Positions 45,008 to 54,899 of a stretch of DNA of 64,000 bases are shown piece by piece. Made by a program: the position numbers and the translations under genes. The DNA is from Sabethes cyaneus (Eukaryota > Arthropoda > Insecta > Diptera > Culicidae), in the NCBI RefSeq assembly GCF_943734655.1, contig NC_071354.1, positions 12,060,001 to 12,124,000 of the forward strand, written 5' to 3'. Within the stretch, counting starts at the first letter, position 1; every line of letters begins with the position of its first letter. Below the pieces are notes generated by a model. The model was not told the origin of the DNA. It searched no databases and saw only the letters and a list, made by a program, of their open reading frames with translations.

Positions 45008-48000
45008 AGGAGGAAGCTGAAATCAATATTCCCAATCCTCCTAATTCTGCAGATCACACTTCAGCTTTATTAAACTTTGGCTTAGAGCCGCTAGCAGAGT
45101 CAGAATATACTAGTGAGAGTAAGGTCGATGAACTTTTACTTCAAGTAAATGGAGATGCTCGACCGTTTGCAAAAATAGAAGTATTGGGTAAACAAATTGT
45201 CGGTTTGCTAGACAGCGGGGCTCAGCGAACCGTACTTGGTGTCGGATCAACGAGACTGATTAGTGAACTTAAATTAAAAATTTACAAAACTGATATCGCA
45301 GCCCGAACAGCTTCGGGATCACCAATACCAGTGATAGGCTACGTACACTTACCTATGACTTTTAACGACGAAACTCATATAATTCCCACTCTGATAGCAC
45401 CTAAGCTAAAGCACCGACTAATACTCGGGTATGAGGACTTTTGGAAAGCTTTCAAGCTCCGACCAACAGTCCTAGATCGTGAAATTTGCGAAATAAGTGG
45501 CACAAATGAAGCGGAAAGCATAGAAAACAGGGGAAGGGAAAATGAACTAAATAGTCAGCAGAGAGAAACACTAGAAAAGGTGAAGGGATTGTTTAAAGTT
45601 TCGGAGGAAGGGGGAGTGCTCGATATTACTATGTTAATATCTCACAAGATAGATTTTAAAGAGGAATTTAAAAATTCTCCTCCGGTAAGAATCAACCCTT
45701 ATCCTACATCGCCAGAAATGCAAAGTAAAATAAACAAGGAAATTGATAATATGCTGCAACAAAATGTGATTGAACGAAGCAAAAGTGACTGGTCACTGAG
45801 TACAGTGCCAGTATTAAAACCAAATGGTGAAGTAAGGCTTTGCTTAGACGCAAGGCGTCTTAATGAAAGGACTAGGAGGGATGCTTACCCCCTCCCACAT
45901 CAAGACCGTATACTTAGTCGATTGGGACCAAGTAAGTATTTGTCAACGATTGACTTGTCAAAAGCTTTCTTGCAAATACCTCTTGATCCCAATTCTCGAA
46001 AGTATACGGCATTTTCAGTGCTGGGAAGAGGGTTGTTCCAGTTTACAAGATTGCCCTTCGGACTCATCAACAGTCCTGCAACTTTAGCTCGACTGATGGA
46101 TGAAGTCCTGGGGTACGGTGAACTGGAACCGAGTGTATTTGTTTATCTCGACGATATCGTCGTGGTGAACGATACATTCGAAGCCCACATTCAGTCGCTT
46201 CAGGAAGTCGCAATGCGACTCAATAAAGCAAATTTATCAATAAACATAATCAAATCACAATTTTGTGTTCAAGAATTGCCATATTTAGGCTACATTCTTG
46301 CGAGGGATGGGTTACGCCCAAACCCGGAAAGAATCGAAGCGATCGTAAGTTACGAACGGCCAACATCAGTTCGCTCCCTGCGCCGTTTTCTTGGGATGGC
46401 GAACTATTATAGGCGCTTTATTTCAAATTTTAGCGAGTATACTGTTCCGCTAACTAATCTGTTGCGTGGAAAACCCAAAACTATAACCTGGAATGAAGCG
46501 GCAGAAATTTCATTTATAAAATTAAAAGAGAGTCTTATAACTGCTCCAGTACTCTCAACACCACAGTTTAACTTACCATTCACTATACAGTGTGATGCGA
46601 GTGACACGGCAATTGCAGCCATCCTCACTCAAGAACACACCGATGGGGAGAAAGTAATTGCTTATTACTCCCAGAAACTTTCTCCAGCTCAACAATCGTA
46701 CGCCGCATCAGAAAAAGAGGGTTTGGCTGTGCTATCAGCAATAGAGAAATTCAGAGCCTATATTGAAGGATCCCATTTTGTGGTCGTCACAGATGCTTCC
46801 GCTTTAACGCATATCATGCGGGGCAAGTGGCGAACGTCCTCCAGATTAAGTAGATGGAGCATCCAGCTACAAGGGTACGACCTAGAGATTCGTCATCGGC
46901 GAGGTCGCGACAATGTCATCCCAGATGCTTTGTCTAGAGCGGTCGAAGCAGTCGATGTCAATCATAAGTCTGAGTCCTGGTACTCGAAGCTTTATAAAGA
47001 TGTTCATGATAAGCCCGAAGAGTATATCGACTACAAAATAGAAAATAATAAGTTATACAAATTTGTCTCGTCGAAAGCTGAAACGCTAGATTACACTTTT
47101 CAGTGGAAGCTTTGCGTCCCCGAGGAAACCCGAGAGGAAATAATAAGAGCAGAACATAATAACGCTTTTCACATTGGATACGATAAATTATTAACTAAAC
47201 TTCGCATAAGATACTTCTGGCCAAAGATGGCCACAAGTGTGAAGAAATTCGTAGAGCGATGCACTACATGCAAAGAGTGTAAGCCCGCTAGTCATTCTCA
47301 ACATCCTGAGATGGGTAAACAGCGGCTATCTTCGAAACCATTTCAAATTCTGGCCATTGATTTTATACAATCACTTCCGCGAAGCCGAGCGGGGAACACA
47401 CACCTATTTGTCCTACTGGATGTATTTTCAAAGTGGACGATGTTGGTGCCTGTGAAGAAAATTGCCACCGGTTTAGTTATTCGAATCCTAGAACAACAAT
47501 GGTTCAGGCGATATTCAGTGCCAGAAATTTTGATTAGCGACAACGCGAGTACTTTCCTTAGTAAGGAATTCAAGGCGTTTCTCGACCAATATAAAGTTGC
47601 ACACTGGGCCAATGCAAGACACCACTCCCAAGCTAACCCAGTGGAGCGCTTAAACCGCAGCATAAATGCCTGCGTGAGGACATATGTGAAAGCTGACCAG
47701 CGAGGCTGGGATACAAAGATTTCCGAGATTGAATGTGTAATTAATAATACGGTGCATTCCTCGACAGGTTTTTCGCCGTATCGAATACTGTTTGGTCATG
47801 AGATTCTGACAAGTGGCGAGGATCACCGATTAGATGTGACCACTCACGAACCGTCTGAAAAAGAAAGATTAGAAACCAAATTAAAAATAGATAAATGCAT
47901 TCAAGATGTGGTAATTAAAAATCTTGAAAAAGCCCATGAAAGAAGTGCAAAGAATTATAATCTTAGATTTCGCAAAGCCGCTCCAATCTACCATATTGGA

Positions 48001-48192
48001 CAAAAAGTATATAGAAGAAGCTTCGCACAATCCTCTGCTGCAGATGCGTTCAATGCAAAACTAGGTTCAGTGTATGTACCGTGTACGATTATTGCTAAAC
48101 GGGGCACTAACTCATATGAGTTGGCCGATGAATCTGGCAAAAATATAGGAGTATTCTCTGCGGCGGATTTAAAACTCGGTATTCCAGAGTAA
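44929..48192 (+). CDS. pol: Pol polyprotein: protease, RT, RNase H, integrase
   Basis: The frame is -1 relative to gag and overlaps it; the Met at 44,929 is only the first Met of the open frame. Translation probably enters by frameshift at 44,983-44,989. Numbered from that Met (1,087 aa): protease LLDSGAQRTVLG with catalytic Asp95; RT with LCLDARRLN, STIDLSKAFLQIPL, FTRLPFGLINSPA and the YLDD box at 406-409; RNase H with IQCDASDTAIAAIL (Asp556) and SEKEGLAVL; integrase with an HHCC zinc finger (EHNNAFHIGY ... CTTCKEC) and a D,D35E core at Asp811, Asp871, Glu906. The C-terminus has a GPY/F-like module (KLGSVYVPCTIIAKRG) and no chromodomain. All catalytic residues are kept. The domain order RT-RNase H-integrase defines Ty3/gypsy. 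Confidence 0.95.
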   Translation: MPTLRFSRYVHSKLSTLLKKRRKFSLEEEAEINIPNPPNSADHTSALLNFGLEPLAESEYTSESKVDELLLQVNGDARPFAKIEVLGKQIVGLLDSGAQRTVLGVGSTRLISELKLKIYKTDIAARTASGSPIPVIGYVHLPMTFNDETHIIPTLIAPKLKHRLILGYEDFWKAFKLRPTVLDREICEISGTNEAESIENRGRENELNSQQRETLEKVKGLFKVSEEGGVLDITMLISHKIDFKEEFKNSPPVRINPYPTSPEMQSKINKEIDNMLQQNVIERSKSDWSLSTVPVLKPNGEVRLCLDARRLNERTRRDAYPLPHQDRILSRLGPSKYLSTIDLSKAFLQIPLDPNSRKYTAFSVLGRGLFQFTRLPFGLINSPATLARLMDEVLGYGELEPSVFVYLDDIVVVNDTFEAHIQSLQEVAMRLNKANLSINIIKSQFCVQELPYLGYILARDGLRPNPERIEAIVSYERPTSVRSLRRFLGMANYYRRFISNFSEYTVPLTNLLRGKPKTITWNEAAEISFIKLKESLITAPVLSTPQFNLPFTIQCDASDTAIAAILTQEHTDGEKVIAYYSQKLSPAQQSYAASEKEGLAVLSAIEKFRAYIEGSHFVVVTDASALTHIMRGKWRTSSRLSRWSIQLQGYDLEIRHRRGRDNVIPDALSRAVEAVDVNHKSESWYSKLYKDVHDKPEEYIDYKIENNKLYKFVSSKAETLDYTFQWKLCVPEETREEIIRAEHNNAFHIGYDKLLTKLRIRYFWPKMATSVKKFVERCTTCKECKPASHSQHPEMGKQRLSSKPFQILAIDFIQSLPRSRAGNTHLFVLLDVFSKWTMLVPVKKIATGLVIRILEQQWFRRYSVPEILISDNASTFLSKEFKAFLDQYKVAHWANARHHSQANPVERLNRSINACVRTYVKADQRGWDTKISEIECVINNTVHSSTGFSPYRILFGHEILTSGEDHRLDVTTHEPSEKERLETKLKIDKCIQDVVIKNLEKAHERSAKNYNLRFRKAAPIYHIGQKVYRRSFAQSSAADAFNAKLGSVYVPCTIIAKRGTNSYELADESGKNIGVFSAADLKLGIPE
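44983..44989 (+). promoter_or_regulatory. -1 ribosomal frameshift heptamer AAAAAAC
   Basis: In the gag frame the codons are TCA AAA AAC, so the heptamer is phased A AAA AAC, a classic X XXY YYZ site. After slippage the frame reads AAA AAA CGA AGA and continues straight into pol (LKKRRKFSLEEE). The overlap is open in both frames. Basis: seen directly; function inferred from well-studied retroviral sites of the same sequence. Confidence 0.85.
44998..45021 (+). promoter_or_regulatory. Frameshift-stimulating hairpin
   Basis: TTCAGCTT (44,998-45,005) pairs perfectly with AAGCTGAA (45,014-45,021) around an 8-nt loop AGAGGAGG. The spacer from the heptamer is 8 nt, within the 5-9 nt optimum for -1 sites. 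The gag stop TAG starts at the last base of the 5' stem arm and extends into the loop. Confidence 0.75.
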
Positions 48193-48980
48193 ATTACGAA
48201 TCCCGCCCTAACAAAAGGTTTTTATTCACTTAATTTTACTAGGATTAGAACCGATAAATGAGTAGTTATTTTTTTGGTTTGATATAAAAAGAGAGAGAGA
48301 GCGATCCGAGACTTGGTTCAAGTCGACAAGGTCAAAATTGAATTCAACAAAGCAGCAAGCGTCGTAGAGTTTGTTAGGACTATTTCCACTAGAACACTTC
48401 ACCACTAATTTCATTCTCCATAGCCACCAAGGTTAGATAGGGATAGCATATTCCAGCAAATCACCGATAAATGGGAACATAACTGACTAATGATAAGTGC
48501 GGAATTATGCGTAGCAGGCTTTTACAACCGGTTGATCCTGCGTCACTATTTAGCAAAGCACCCATAGATATCTTTTTAGCTAATTGAATTAGTTTTCCAC
48601 AAGCGATCCAACTTTAGGGAGCTCGAATCGACTATAAAAAAATTAAGCATATTGAAATAGATAAAAATACGTCCTGACTTACCAACGAATAGCACCCAAT
48701 TGCGTTAGAGCTTTGTTTCTAAGAATTCGGCATATAAAGCGAGAGGAATGATCCCATCTCTTCTACTAAATAATGTGCGAAGATTATAGGGGAAGATGAG
48801 ATCCATGAAGCAATTCGCGAGAAAGTGAGAGCGTCGATGAATATTCTTTCATTAAAGAAGAAAGATGTGAATTATTTGCTTAATCAACGCGGAAAAGCTT
48901 GCTTTTGAGAAAGGCGAGATAATACATATAAAGGTATATCTCAACCCTGGGTTATCTTGGTAATACTGAGTAAGATTAAA
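48193..48980 (+). other. Untranslated region after pol, no env
   Basis: About 790 bp between the pol stop and the 3' hairpin hold no open frame on the plus strand worth noting and nothing resembling an envelope or ORF3. An (AG)n run lies at 48,289-48,300. Confidence 0.8.
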
Positions 48981-49013
48981 AAAATAAATTAACAAGAATT
49001 GTTAATTTATTTT
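48981..49013 (+). repeat. Perfect 13-bp hairpin abutting the polypurine tract
   Basis: AAAATAAATTAAC (48,981-48,993) is exactly reverse-complemented at 49,001-49,013 with a 7-nt loop AAGAATT. The 3' arm ends one base before the polypurine tract. A role in RNase H positioning or RNA 3' structure is speculation. Confidence 0.8.
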
Positions 49014-49031
49014 AGGGGGAGTGTGGGGTAG
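49014..49031 (+). promoter_or_regulatory. Polypurine tract
   Basis: AGGGGGAGTGTGGGGTAG lies directly upstream of the 3' LTR, the position of the plus-strand primer. Two T residues interrupt the purine run. The AGGGGGAG part may be the core. Confidence 0.85.
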
Positions 49032-50299
49032 TGTTACCGTTCGAATACTTTGCCCCATAAAACCCTGTGAGAGCGTTCAGAGCCGGAGATGAGAAGAACT
49101 AATATACTGGAGATCATGATGAATGCAATTGAGATCCATGCTATGAAATACTATTGCTACAACTATTGATTTTGCTATAATTTTAGGGTATGCTATTTTT
49201 GCCACGATGTAGGATTAAAATATTGTAAATTAAATAAATAAATACTAAAGTATATAGGATACAGGATTGAAGATAAGGCAAATAGTTTAGTAATACGATG
49301 GGCGGCTAACGGTCAATTTAAACACCTTTATAATTAACACTCACAATTAGGGTTTACACAACACAAAACACTCATAAAATCTGCCGGAAAATGGGGATAA
49401 TGGAAATAGGAATAAGGACCATGCAAGAAGGAAAAAGGGAAATTGGCTTAAGATAAGGGGTTATGCTGGTTAAGTTGAGATAGGCTCGGTCATTTATACT
49501 TGAACAAGTGATCACGAAGGTATGAAAAGTCGATTAAGTGACAATAAGAAAAAGAACGTGTACTATTTAACATAAATTAATTAGCCTCAGCAGGCTCTGA
49601 GTAGTTATTCGAAATCAGGTAACTCAGAAACCAATTTATCACTGTGACCGAGTCTCAGAATAACCTGCCAGCTCTAAAACCAGCTATTATTCCCTACAAC
49701 AGACCCAGCAGGTTGTGGTCATAGATTGTGGCCGGAATAAGCCGCAGTTCTCGCAAAGTGCATCAACTCCATGTGGTATGATCGAATCCGATTAGCAGCA
49801 GTACCCTTTCTGGTCGACGCAGTCCCAGAATAGAGCAGCACACGGTAGATCATCAACGGCATATTCATCCGTGCAGCACACATTGCCTTCCCCGAAAGCA
49901 TCATACCCGCTTCCCCGAAAGCATCATCTACCCCCGCTTCACCGTTAAACATCGCCACGTAGGGGAATCGAGAGAAGCAGCGCTCCTAGCAGGAGGAGAG
50001 ATTCACCACCGTTCATCATTCCCATCGGCAGATTCCGCAGCCGGCCGGCACTTCCACACACACAAAGAGATTTTGTAAGTTAGTTTAGTCAATAAATTAA
50101 TCAACCGTAGAGTGAGATCTTTTCCATAAGCCGACTTGTGTCCCTGATCGTGTCAAGGAGCCGACCTCGAGAAGGAGAGTTTCCCTCTAGGTCGAGCTAG
50201 CCGTAAAAAGAGACCGTGAGTGTCCACCCCGGAAGTCCCCAGTGGTTCGACCAGGGACTTGGGGTAGTAGCGGGAGACCCGTCCGGTCACCGAGTAATA
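49032..50299 (+). repeat. 3' LTR, 1,268 bp
   Basis: Same length and, by eye, same sequence as the 5' LTR. The putative polyadenylation signal AATAAA is at 50,091-50,096. It is followed directly by the right CAGT duplication. Confidence 0.95.
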
Positions 50300-50303
50300 C
50301 AGT
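50300..50303. other. Target site duplication, right (CAGT)
   Basis: Direct repeat of 41,150-41,153. Confidence 0.85.
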
Positions 50304-50909
50304 TGCTTTCTTACTGATTTCAATAGTTGTTACCACTATCGTTTTGTTGAGAATAGAGTTGCTAGTAGTAGGTAATAATCGGTTATGAACAATCATGAAA
50401 CGTAGAATCGCGTATCTATTTTTGCTATTAAACTAGATCTGACAGTAATTCTATCACGTAAAATGATGTTTACGGTGAATTTTATTTTATAAGTATATTA
50501 TAGACACTCTATGACTTTTAATTTAATAGCGAAAATAATTGGTCAATTTCATGCTCAAATGTCTACGTTGGCATCACTACATATAAACGTCCGTTCCCTT
50601 GGCAACGTACAACAACGATGGTCGCGGATTCGGAATTGAAATCGAAACGAAGTGAAGGTTTTCCTATCAATTCAAGTGAACAGTTTGGACAAAATCATTA
50701 TATTATCTTACCAAATAACTGTTCGGGTAATAAATTAAAGTTGTCTGTGCCTCAAGTTAAGTTTCGCGAGTGATGTGATGAATGGAACGGCCGAAAAAAA
50801 TTAACGAAAAATCGACGGTGAAAAAGTGTAAATATAGTGATGAATTTTAATTGGGCAGAAATCTCAATATTTAGTGTAATTTATGGCCCAAAAAGTAATA
50901 GAACCTGTA
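50304..50909. other. AT-rich DNA, no gene seen
   Basis: There is no recognisable coding or repeat structure between the retrotransposon and the Tc1 relic. Confidence 0.5.
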
Positions 50910-51312
50910 GAATGCAATGTTTAGTTGCCTTCGTTGAGCAAATCCATTTTTAAATCCCATTTCCTTCAGTCTTCTACGAACAGTTCGTTCGGAAATATTT
51001 AAATTCGTATTTTCTCGGATTACACGGCTGGTAGAGCAGATCTTTAGCCACTTCTCGACGAATCAGGCGATCATCACTGGTTGTAGTCCTCCGCTTTCTT
51101 CCTCTTTTAGTCCGGTCTTTCACGCTTCCAAGTTCCTCATATTTTTTCAATGTTTTTCGTACTCCTGACTCACTAATTTCATATCTTCGAGCAATTTCTC
51201 TATTCGGGAAACCTTTTTTACGATTTTTAACGATAAGTTTACGGATATCTTCACAAATTTGCTTTTTTGCCATCGTACCAGATAAAAACGCGCACCAGTA
51301 ATGAAAAATCAA
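50910..51312 (-). pseudogene. Tc1-type transposase relic, N-terminal domain only
   Basis: Read from 51,312 on the minus strand, MAKKQICEDIRKLIV leads into EIARRYEISESGVRKTLKKY, the first helix-turn-helix of the paired-like DNA-binding domain. RGRKRRTT, the linker typical of Tc1 transposases, follows. After a one-base frameshift near 51,030 another frame continues with ENTNLNISERTVRRRLKEMG, the second helix-turn-helix. The copy stops before the DDE catalytic domain, so it cannot transpose. Target-site and inverted-repeat candidates lie downstream on the plus strand. Confidence 0.8.
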
Positions 51313-51394
51313 TCACAAACAATTTGTTTTGACACTTCGCTGCAGTGTGATGGTGAGGAAACTATTCGTATGCAGTCGGCGGCGTTGTGCAATC

Positions 51395-51635
51395 ATTATA
51401 TTAGTAGTGCGTACTTTATTATGGCCAACTAAAAATTGACTTTTTCTAGAACTATACAATAGCTTGATCAAAATAGCTAATGTTTATATTTAACGATACA
51501 TAAATCGTTTAAAGCATTGAAAATGCTACAATTTGTCCAAATATACCGAGTTCATATGTTTGACAATAAAAAAGATACCGCGTGTTATATAGTATGAGAG
51601 GGGGTGCGTACTTTATATTGTCCAGTACTGTATAT
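51395..51635. repeat. Tc1-type terminal repeat candidates
   Basis: GTGCGTACTTTAT occurs at about 51,397 and again at about 51,606. The second is followed by ATTGTCCAGTACTGTA, which read from the other strand gives TACAGTACTGGACAAT, a start typical of Tc1 elements with a TA target. One of the two is presumably the 5' terminus of the transposase relic. The matching other end is lost. Confidence 0.45.
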
Positions 51636-51639
51636 AGAA

Positions 51640-51800
51640 TTCAGCATGAGGGAAGGGTACATGAGGGGCCTGAGAATAAACCCATGCCAAAGTCACTTGA
51701 TATCGAATGGCTTGATTCTACTAAGATTCAAACCCACGACCACTCGCTTGTCAAAGCAGACTCGGTAACCTTGCGGCTACGGACCCCTCATATGCATAAG
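51640..51800 (-). mobile_element. tRNA-derived SINE head
   Basis: On the minus strand TCCGTAGCCGCAAGGTTACC resembles a pol III A-box region. GGGTTTGAATCTT, about 40 nt later, resembles the B box GGTTCRANTCC. The tRNA-like part cannot fold as a proper tRNA, so a SINE is more likely than a tRNA gene. Confidence 0.55.
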
Positions 51801-52084
51801 ATTACTTATTTTGCCAATTAGGCAGCACTAAAGGATTGATTGTCGATACTTTTAAGCAACGTTTGGAGAAGATTTGGGATGAAATGCCTCAGGCCATCAT
51901 ACGTGCCAGCTGTAATACTTTTTAACAACGGTTGTGACTGGTAGTTAAAGTAGAGGAAGAAAGATTTAAATTGGACTAACTTAAAACAATTGTTTGGGAT
52001 ATACTTTACACGAAATACACTCAAATTAAAATTTATGCAAGCGTCGAATTGTTGTGTTTCTTTTACTTTACTGACAGTTATTAC

Positions 52085-52660
52085 TACACACCCTGTAGAT
52101 TGTAGTTGGATTTTAAGTTGGACCTTAATTTAGTTAATTTGAGCTCGAAGCTTTACTTCACTTTGAGCTGAAATTTGTATTCGAAATTAAACTTAAATTG
52201 GACTTAAAATTGAAATTGATTTTAAAAAAGAACTCGAAATCTTAAGACCATAAAATGGCCTTAAGGGGGGGGGGGGGGGGGGTGTCTTCAACTAGAATTG
52301 AATTGGGGTTGAAAGCGAAGTTGAAATTGGATTTTTTAAATTTTAAATTAAACTAAACGCAATTGGACTTGAAATTGAACTTGAATTGAGATTTATTTGA
52401 ACTGCAAATTAAACTTCAGTTTGAATTGGAATTTGGTCCTAAACGGTTAACAATTTGAACTTGAAATTGGAGTTAAATTATACTTTAAACTAAGCTTAAA
52501 ATTGTTTTTTGCTATTGGAAATTTGATTTGGAAATGGACCTGAAATTAATCACGAAATTAGTTAAAATAAAAATGAAAATTGACTTAAAATAAAATTTTA
52601 AATTTTAATTCGAACTAAATTGCACTTTGATTTTGAATTAGAATTTATTCTTTTTTTGTG
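52085..52660. repeat. GAAATTGGACTTGAA-type array, right half, with poly-G
   Basis: Variants of GAAATTGGACTTGAAATTGAA fill the stretch. A run of 18 G lies at 52,265-52,282. It matches the second array type at 40,790-41,000. Confidence 0.75.
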
Positions 52661-52677
52661 GGGTGTTGGGTTGGAGC

Positions 52678-53366
52678 CAGGGTTTGAAAAGGGATCGCAA
52701 GTTGAATGTGACTGCCGTGAATGCGAACTTTCCGCATTAAAACTCCGCTTTTTGAACGATCATTTGACTGTTTTTTGAATCCAGTCAATCTGCTGCTTGC
52801 GCTGCTGCCGTCTTACAATTCATGCGGCATCTCAGCAAAAGCAAACAGTCAATCTCCCGTTTTGCTTTGCGCTTTGAGAATATAAACTGCAAACTGACTG
52901 GAAGCATACGGTGACGTATTTTTTCGTTTCTCTTTTTGTCTCCAAATCGGCTGCTCACGGTAATAGTTTGTCACCCGGACGTCGGTCCGACGCAAGCGAA
53001 ATATTCGTTTGTATTGGACGGAGTCCGACCGACTTCTTCCATGCACATGTAGTGGTTGTTTTTTTTTTTTTTTGTAGTATTGAATCATACGATTGTGCGA
53101 TTGCTTTTCGTTAGAGTGGTGACTGCCAGTCATTTGACTGTTTCGCAGTCATTCGCTGCTCCAAACGGTAAAGGCAACTTGATCGAAACGAAAATGTTAA
53201 AAAGCTTTAGAACGCGTTCATTCTATTGCGTGCAATCAGCGTTTGACTGAGCAAACTGCCAGTTGTATTATGCATAGCGTTCATATTCCATCAGTAAACA
53301 GACTGTGTGAACTTGAATGCGCGTTGGTGTGACTGCGGTAGAAAAAAAGGATCGGTCGAAGCCCTG
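52678..53366. mobile_element. hAT-like MITE with perfect 8-bp TSD
   Basis: The element begins CAGGGTTTGAAAAGGGATC and ends GATCGGTCGAAGCCCTG, giving imperfect inverted ends CAGGG...CCCTG. GTTGGAGC is present at 52,670-52,677 and again at 53,367-53,374, an exact 8-bp target duplication. CAGGG ends and 8-bp duplications are characteristic of hAT transposons. It is 689 bp long with no transposase, so non-autonomous. Multiple GACTG/CAGTC motifs near both ends could be transposase binding sites. A T run lies at about 53,058-53,073. Confidence 0.85.
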
Positions 53367-54001
53367 GTTGGAGCTGCCTGGCAGCTTGATTTTCAAGGCT
53401 CAACCCAAAAAAAAAGTTTTTAGCTTCTATCCTGCAACAGTACTCCAGACGGACTAGCCTATGTTGGCCGGTTGAACAATGGTCAGTACTGTCTTTAGAT
53501 AGGTTTCCAATTAACCTAACATTTTAACGCTTTAATCAGTGTTGGGCACAATTTCGCTAATTCGCTAAATCGCTAGTTAGCGACGCTAAATTCTGGTTAG
53601 CTAGTTTGCGTTTTCGCTAAATTTGGAGTACGTTAGCGAAACCGTTAGCTGCGCTAAAAATAAACCCTTGAAATCGCTAACCGCTAAATCGCTAAAGCTG
53701 CATGAAAATGGTGACATCATTCAAACTTTACCTCGCCGTTTTTATATTGCATTGGTCGGAAACAAATGTCACAAACTAACATTTTGTATGCGGTTGAATC
53801 ACCAAAATAATAGTATTACTGCCTGGTGAATGACAGAGGGAGTATCGTGATATACCGAAAGTTCCACTCATCTTTTCCGGACAAGTCGAATTCAAACGAG
53901 TTCTAATTGAATCGAAATTTGATTTCTGGCAATAATAACATAAGAAACAGACACTGATAAAGCATGCAATATGGAACTGAAACACGATTTTTTCTGGATA
54001 A

Positions 54002-54111
54002 TACCCAACAAACATTTTTGTTGAATAACAGCTTATCAAGCACTTGTTACCCAATAATTAGCTGTACAATGGTTGAATATACAACTATTCAGAAAAAATG
54101 TTTGTTGGGTA
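54002..54111. mobile_element. 110-bp MITE with TACCCAACAAACATTTTT ends
   Basis: TACCCAACAAACATTTTT at the left is reverse-complemented as AAAAATGTTTGTTGGGTA at the right. The inner bases also pair over TTGAATA...ACTATTC. No ORF and no clear target duplication. Confidence 0.7.
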
Positions 54112-54396
54112 GATACTAATTTCTACGTTTCTTTCTTTAAGGATAGCAATACAAGATGATAACGTATGCATTACAAAAATAAAAAAATACGGACGGCGAT
54201 GAAAAGAACTACAAAACGTTTCCTTAAATGCTACTTCTATTAAGCCTTCTACAACAAATGCTTCGACGCCCTGCCGGACGGGCTTACGGCAGTTAGTCGG
54301 CACCTTAGTCATGGCCGATGAAACTATGAAAACGTTCTAATGTTTGCAGCTGGCGGATGCTGGAAGGGTTGGCGGTATTCAGTACAATGGTTATCT

Positions 54397-54654
54397 TTAG
54401 TCGGTACATCTCTTCCATTGATCTTTTGGCATATTGGACCGAGGCCAGGGCGGCAAAAAGACCACGTCCTCCAGGCGGTAACTTCCAGCAAGCACTTCAT
54501 ACTGCATATATCCCCGTTCACCACAAGCCCCGAAGGAATGAACAGCAGCTTGGACATTCGCTTCTCGCTGATCGTCAGTTACAGAAGGACCTTCTTTGGG
54601 AACTTTGTGTGGGAGATATATTTGACGCCATCCCTTACCTGCTTGGTGGGGCAT
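54397..54654 (-). CDS. Unrecognised open frame in the mosaic element
   Basis: The minus-strand frame (85 codons) includes KVPKEGPSVTDDQREANVQA and YRLEDVVFLPPWPRSN. An overlapping minus frame further on reads VQYAKRSMEEMYRLKITIV and LNTANPSSIRQLQTLERF, which looks protein-like in composition. The two could be one sequence broken by a frameshift, so this may be a captured or processed gene fragment. I do not recognise the family. Plus-strand frames over the same DNA look less protein-like. Confidence 0.2.
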   Translation of the reverse strand: MPHQAGKGWRQIYLPHKVPKEGPSVTDDQREANVQAAVHSFGACGERGYMQYEVLAGSYRLEDVVFLPPWPRSNMPKDQWKRCTD

Positions 54655-54899
54655 AATGTACCCAGTGCTTTACCAGTTTTGTAAGATTATGCAAGCAAAA
54701 GTGGAGACGAACCTTCTATTTATGAAGAACATTATTATTGTTTTTCATACGTGTCAGACTGTGTTCATCGCACGCGGTAATCTAATGTGCTAAGTGTGAT
54801 GCATGAATTCTGGCAGTTTTCAGATGACTAATTCAACACCTAATACGATACGTTTAAAATTAAATTGCAACGAAACTAAAAGATATAGCGGTTTTACGT

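Larger units (their letters stand above)
41154..50299 (+). mobile_element. Full-length Ty3/gypsy LTR retrotransposon, 9,146 bp
   Basis: The element has two equal LTRs, a tRNA-Lys-type primer binding site, gag, an out-of-frame pol with protease, RT, RNase H and integrase in the Ty3/gypsy order, a polypurine tract and a 4-bp target duplication. No frame after pol resembles an envelope gene, so it is a retrotransposon and not an errantivirus. The LTRs look identical by eye and both ORFs are uninterrupted, so the insertion is recent and possibly still active. The long LTRs, the Lys primer and the absence of env recall the Osvaldo lineage, but I cannot confirm that without a tree. It interrupts a degenerate simple array. 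Confidence 0.95.

Noticed and set aside
48193..48980. Possible envelope gene after pol
   Set aside because: No open frame of useful length, signal peptide or transmembrane segment was found.
41841..49958. Identical 79-codon minus frame in both LTRs
   Set aside because: Identity follows from LTR identity. No known domain, and antisense to the element.
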